Below, piece after piece: positions 60,641-64,000 of a DNA stretch of 64,000 nucleotides (the stretch's first letter is position 1; every line of letters starts with the position of its first letter). Position numbers and translations under genes: made by a program. The notes below the pieces were generated by a model, which was not told the DNA's origin, did not search any database, and saw only the letters and a list, made by a program, of their open reading frames with translations. Source of the stretch: Edolisoma coerulescens (lineage: Eukaryota > Chordata > Aves > Passeriformes > Campephagidae); NCBI GenBank assembly GCA_013397115.1, contig VWZW01002585.1:3347297-3411296 (forward strand), written 5' to 3'.

Positions 60641-63508
60641 GGATAAAAAAGCTGATAATATTATTCAGTTTTGACAATTAGGTAGAAAAAACATTTTAAG
60701 AAGTGCTTTTTTTATTGCAGCTAGTAATAATAGCGGTGGTCCTCCTGGTAGCAGTCTCTTCTGATGCTACCCAGGGTGATGCTAGCTTTACCCTATAATG
60801 GCCAAAGCCCTGGCAGTTATACTGGTAAAGCTGCTAAGGGGCGTGAGCCAGGATGTCATTCTCAATATCACAAACAATGTACACAGACACAGATTATTTT
60901 ACCTTCAGAGGTCCACATTTTATGGCTTTTTCACTCCCTCCTTCCTGTTTCAATATTCGTGAGTGGACTGGGGCTAGTGCCTATGATGAGTGGGGCAAGA
61001 GGAACAGTACTCTCCCTGTCCTGGACTTGCCTGCAGCTGCTGTCCATTCCCTCAGGATCACTGTCACGTTAGCCACTTCAGCAAACCTATCTCTGTCTAT
61101 TTATAATCAATCTCCCATACGCTTTAACTGCCCAGCAACTGCCTTTAATTATTACCTCCCCACACTGTGGTTCCCTTCCAGTTCAGCTTAATCTGCTCCT
61201 TATGTTTTGCGTGTGAATTTATGCAAAGCCATAAGCATTCATGGGAATGTGGAGCCTTTAGAAGACGAGAGCAAATCATCCCATCTCCCACAACTCTCCC
61301 TTTCCCCACCATGGGTTTCCACAACTTGATGTTTGGTTGTTTTGTTTTCCAATGTTCCAATCATTTCTTCAGTATTCTCTCTGCCTTCCCATTTTCTGTC
61401 AATGCTTCCCCATCTCCTGCTGGGTTTTACTCCTCTATGATTTAATTCACTCTCAGCAACTGTCACAAAGCTGATGGCTCCCTAGCATTTATCTCTTTAT
61501 CTTTGGTTGCTACCTTCTGTCCAGTCCTTTCATCTCAGACTATCCACTCACATCAGTGTCCAGATGTCTGGTCATAAGCCCAGGATAGCAAAAATGCAAG
61601 CTCTTTGAGCCATTGTTTCTCCACCATTGTACAGAATTATTTCTCTGTGGCACGATGCTGGAGACTATTAGCACCATACCTGCTTTTCACAGTTTCTCTT
61701 CCAGATTTAATTTCTACAAATCAAGTCTCTGTTTTTCCAATCTTTACAGAATATATCTCTGTTATATTAAAAGACCTCCTTAGATCTTGCTGTCTAGATT
61801 TGAGTTGTCATCCCCAGGCTGTGAAAACTTTTTCCCCTCTGAATTTTTTACCTCTACATACAGCAATTTGCCCCATGTGCAAGACGGCTCAGAAGAGCAG
61901 TCTTATAAACTTCTAGATGCTGAAAAGATCTGGAAAGGTCAAGTTTTCCTCCCTGGGAGAGGAATTCCTGTGACTATCCCCGTGTAACTCATTTGCTTTA
62001 TCATTTCGGCTGTCCTGAATTCAGGGTGGGGTAGTTCAGATTGTAACTCAGGGGGTAATTTTCTTTGACCCCTTAATGACAAGACATGCTTTCTGTGGTA
62101 CTCAGCCACCCACGGAAATCTTGGTCCTCAGAGCAGGGGTGGCTCTCACTTGGCGTTAGGGAGCAATGCAGTTGTCCCAAGGAGGTGCAGAAGCTGGAGG
62201 GATCTGGGCTGGCAAAAGGGAAGAACTATAGAGGAAATACTTTATCAGGAGAGAAGGAGTGTCACAGTGTTAGGAAAAATATTCTGACAGTGAGATGCGC
62301 TAAACTGGGTGGGGGGAGGACAACGTCTCCTTTGCAGGATTCATCATCAGAATATATTTATTACTGCGTTGTCCAAAGTACTTTACAAATTCTAAGATGT
62401 GATTGTATCTTACACCTTGGCAAGGAACAGAACAGATGTCCCTATAAAGGACAATTCAATCAAGGCAAAATAACAATTAGGCAGGAATTTGCTAAATGAA
62501 TCAGTAACTGTTAACTCACGGTCAGCCCAAAAATGTAAAAACTATCTGGCTTAATTTTGCCATGCTGAGCTCTGACTTCTCAAAATCTGCATTTCAGTCT
62601 TATATAGTTTTTGCACCAAATAGCACTTTACAGAAATAAAGTAAAAAAAAATTTCTTATTTCACTGTCTGTGGGCTAATATTTTCTCTCTAAAGGTTGAT
62701 AACTCCATTTTCAACACAAAAATCAAAGGCAGGTCACATGTTGAAAATATATATAATGTCCTCTGCAGAGTGCTTTAACATGCCCAGCAGTATATTCCCA
62801 CTTTATTCCTAGAAGAGTAAAATTACAGTGTGTAGCAGGGCTGGCACCACGCTTCCATGCCGTGCAGACATTAGAGCAGAGGGAATAATTCACAATGAAT
62901 AGTTTAGTCAGTAAGTTTAGCCCTTTTTCTTCTTATGGGATCTCCATGGGCAGACTGAGGTTTCCTTGAGTTTATTATGCAAAAGAATTCAAAGAGATCC
63001 TTTTTCCTCTCTAAGTACTTCTAATTGCTCAGGAACACTTCTCTGTGAACATTCCCCAATTACTTCTTGAGCTTTGTTAGATATGACTGCTTTGATGAGT
63101 CACATGGTGTTGATTTATTTTTCCAATGTGTTCGGAGTGCACATATTCATGTGTGTGAATCTAATACCCAGTTTCCATCAATACTTATGCATGCTGTTCT
63201 GAAATTCTCAGTGAATAGCCACAATAGTAATTGAATCCTACAAATGTCCCTAGAAAGCAAACACAACTAGAAGACAGTATGGTTGAGAGCAATCCATTTG
63301 CTTATTCCAGTAAATGAACAGTGGTTGATAGCAATCAATTTCCAAATTCCATCGAAGGCACTTTTTTTTTTTTTAATAGCCAGCTATAATAGATTCTGTG
63401 AAAAATATTGTCAACTCTCTGCTTTCCATTCATTTTGTCCTGTGTTTCTCTCTTCTCATGAAGTAGCTGTGGGAAGGAAATAATAGCAAACTTCTCCTCC
63501 CACCCGCA

Positions 63509-63567
63509 AAAAAAAAAAACAAACCCAAAACAACCAAACAAAAAAACAACCAACAAAAAACAAACCC
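63509..63567. repeat. A/C-rich low-complexity tract
   Basis: A run of 12 A followed by CAAACCCAAAACAACCAAAC and similar words. Same composition as the tracts near 8.1, 26.4, 44.0 and 48.7 kb. Confidence 0.85.
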
Positions 63568-64000
63568 AGAGGTTTAAAGTAAATATCTTTAAGCACCAAA
63601 TAGCTATCTCCTATTTTTCAAGCCCAGACTTAATACATTGCAGTTGTACCTGGGAGGTCTAGTTCATTCAGCACCTACTCGCCTCCAGGATGAGGATTCA
63701 ATTAAGAAATATAAAAGATAGTAAGATGCTATAGGGACAAAAATACTTTTGAAACTCTACCCAGGCTTTCTGTAAATAGAGGTACACTTCTTTGAAAGCA
63801 AACATTTCCTGTTAAAATGCATCAGCTTTCTATTCTGTGATCCTCCACTCCAAATTATAATAGAAAATATATAATGGAGCATAAAAACTAACAGATGAGA
63901 AAAATGCACCTTCAATGTGAATTTCACCTCCTAGCTGCAAGGCTATCCTCAAGAACCTCACTGTAGTTGCAGGCTGTTGCTACAGCATAAATTAACTAAT

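Larger units (their letters stand above)
60018..64000. other. Unique non-coding sequence to the right edge
   Basis: No gene is recognised. The part at 60340-60640 is listed separately as a candidate regulatory element. A segment at 62340-62470 (TTATTACTGCGTTGTCCAAA, then GTACTTTACAAATTC) resembles ancient amniote repeats ending in a 'GTGCTTTACAAA' word but is too diverged to name. A/C-rich DNA occurs at 63509-63567. Short open frames in several phases across 60764-62499 share no domain with known proteins. Confidence 0.5.

Noticed and set aside
1..64000. CRISPR arrays, tRNA or rRNA genes, phage or bacterial operons
   Set aside because: No regularly spaced repeats, cloverleaf-like blocks or ribosomal sequence were seen, and the transposon content shows vertebrate nuclear DNA.

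Overview
This window reads as non-coding nuclear DNA from a bird, probably intergenic or intronic sequence of a gene-poor, AT-rich macrochromosomal segment. The avian assignment rests on three things: CR1 LINE fragments (3' end motifs resembling ATTCTATGA and CR1 ORF2 peptide matches), an ERVL-like solo LTR of a type I recognise from bird genomes, and very little other repeat load. I see no intact protein-coding gene, rRNA, tRNA, CRISPR array or bacterial-style operon. Apart from transposon relics, the open reading frames are short, overlap in several frames and match no family I know.

Layout. 1-3.55 kb: unique AT-rich sequence with one decayed MIR-like SINE. 3.55-5.34 kb: a minus-strand CR1 LINE with a recognisable but broken reverse transcriptase, ending at an assembly gap (5340-5377). 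5.4-31.07 kb: mostly unique AT-rich sequence with four more MIR-like relics, microsatellites and A/C-rich or T/G-rich tracts. 31.08-31.89 kb: a solo LTR with TG...CA ends and a 5-bp target duplication. 33.0-33.66 kb: a 5'-truncated plus-strand CR1. 33.7-55 kb: more unique AT-rich sequence, a tiny older CR1 piece near 42.3 kb and several A-rich tracts. 55-61 kb: the most functional-looking part. It has stretches rich in homeodomain, POU, TEAD and RUNX-like words around a compact CpG-rich, CTCF-like core at 59.45-59.72 kb, which also holds a C-rich minisatellite and the second assembly gap (59590-59597). 61-64 kb: unique sequence with A-rich tracts and no recognised gene.

How it works together: no pathway can be read from this window. 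The most defensible reading is a gene desert or large intron with transposon fossils and a candidate regulatory cluster near its right end. I found no convincing evidence of a new biological system. The items most worth checking are the CpG/CTCF-like core with its flanking candidate enhancers, the solo LTR, and the link between both assembly gaps and G-rich or homopolymer sequence.
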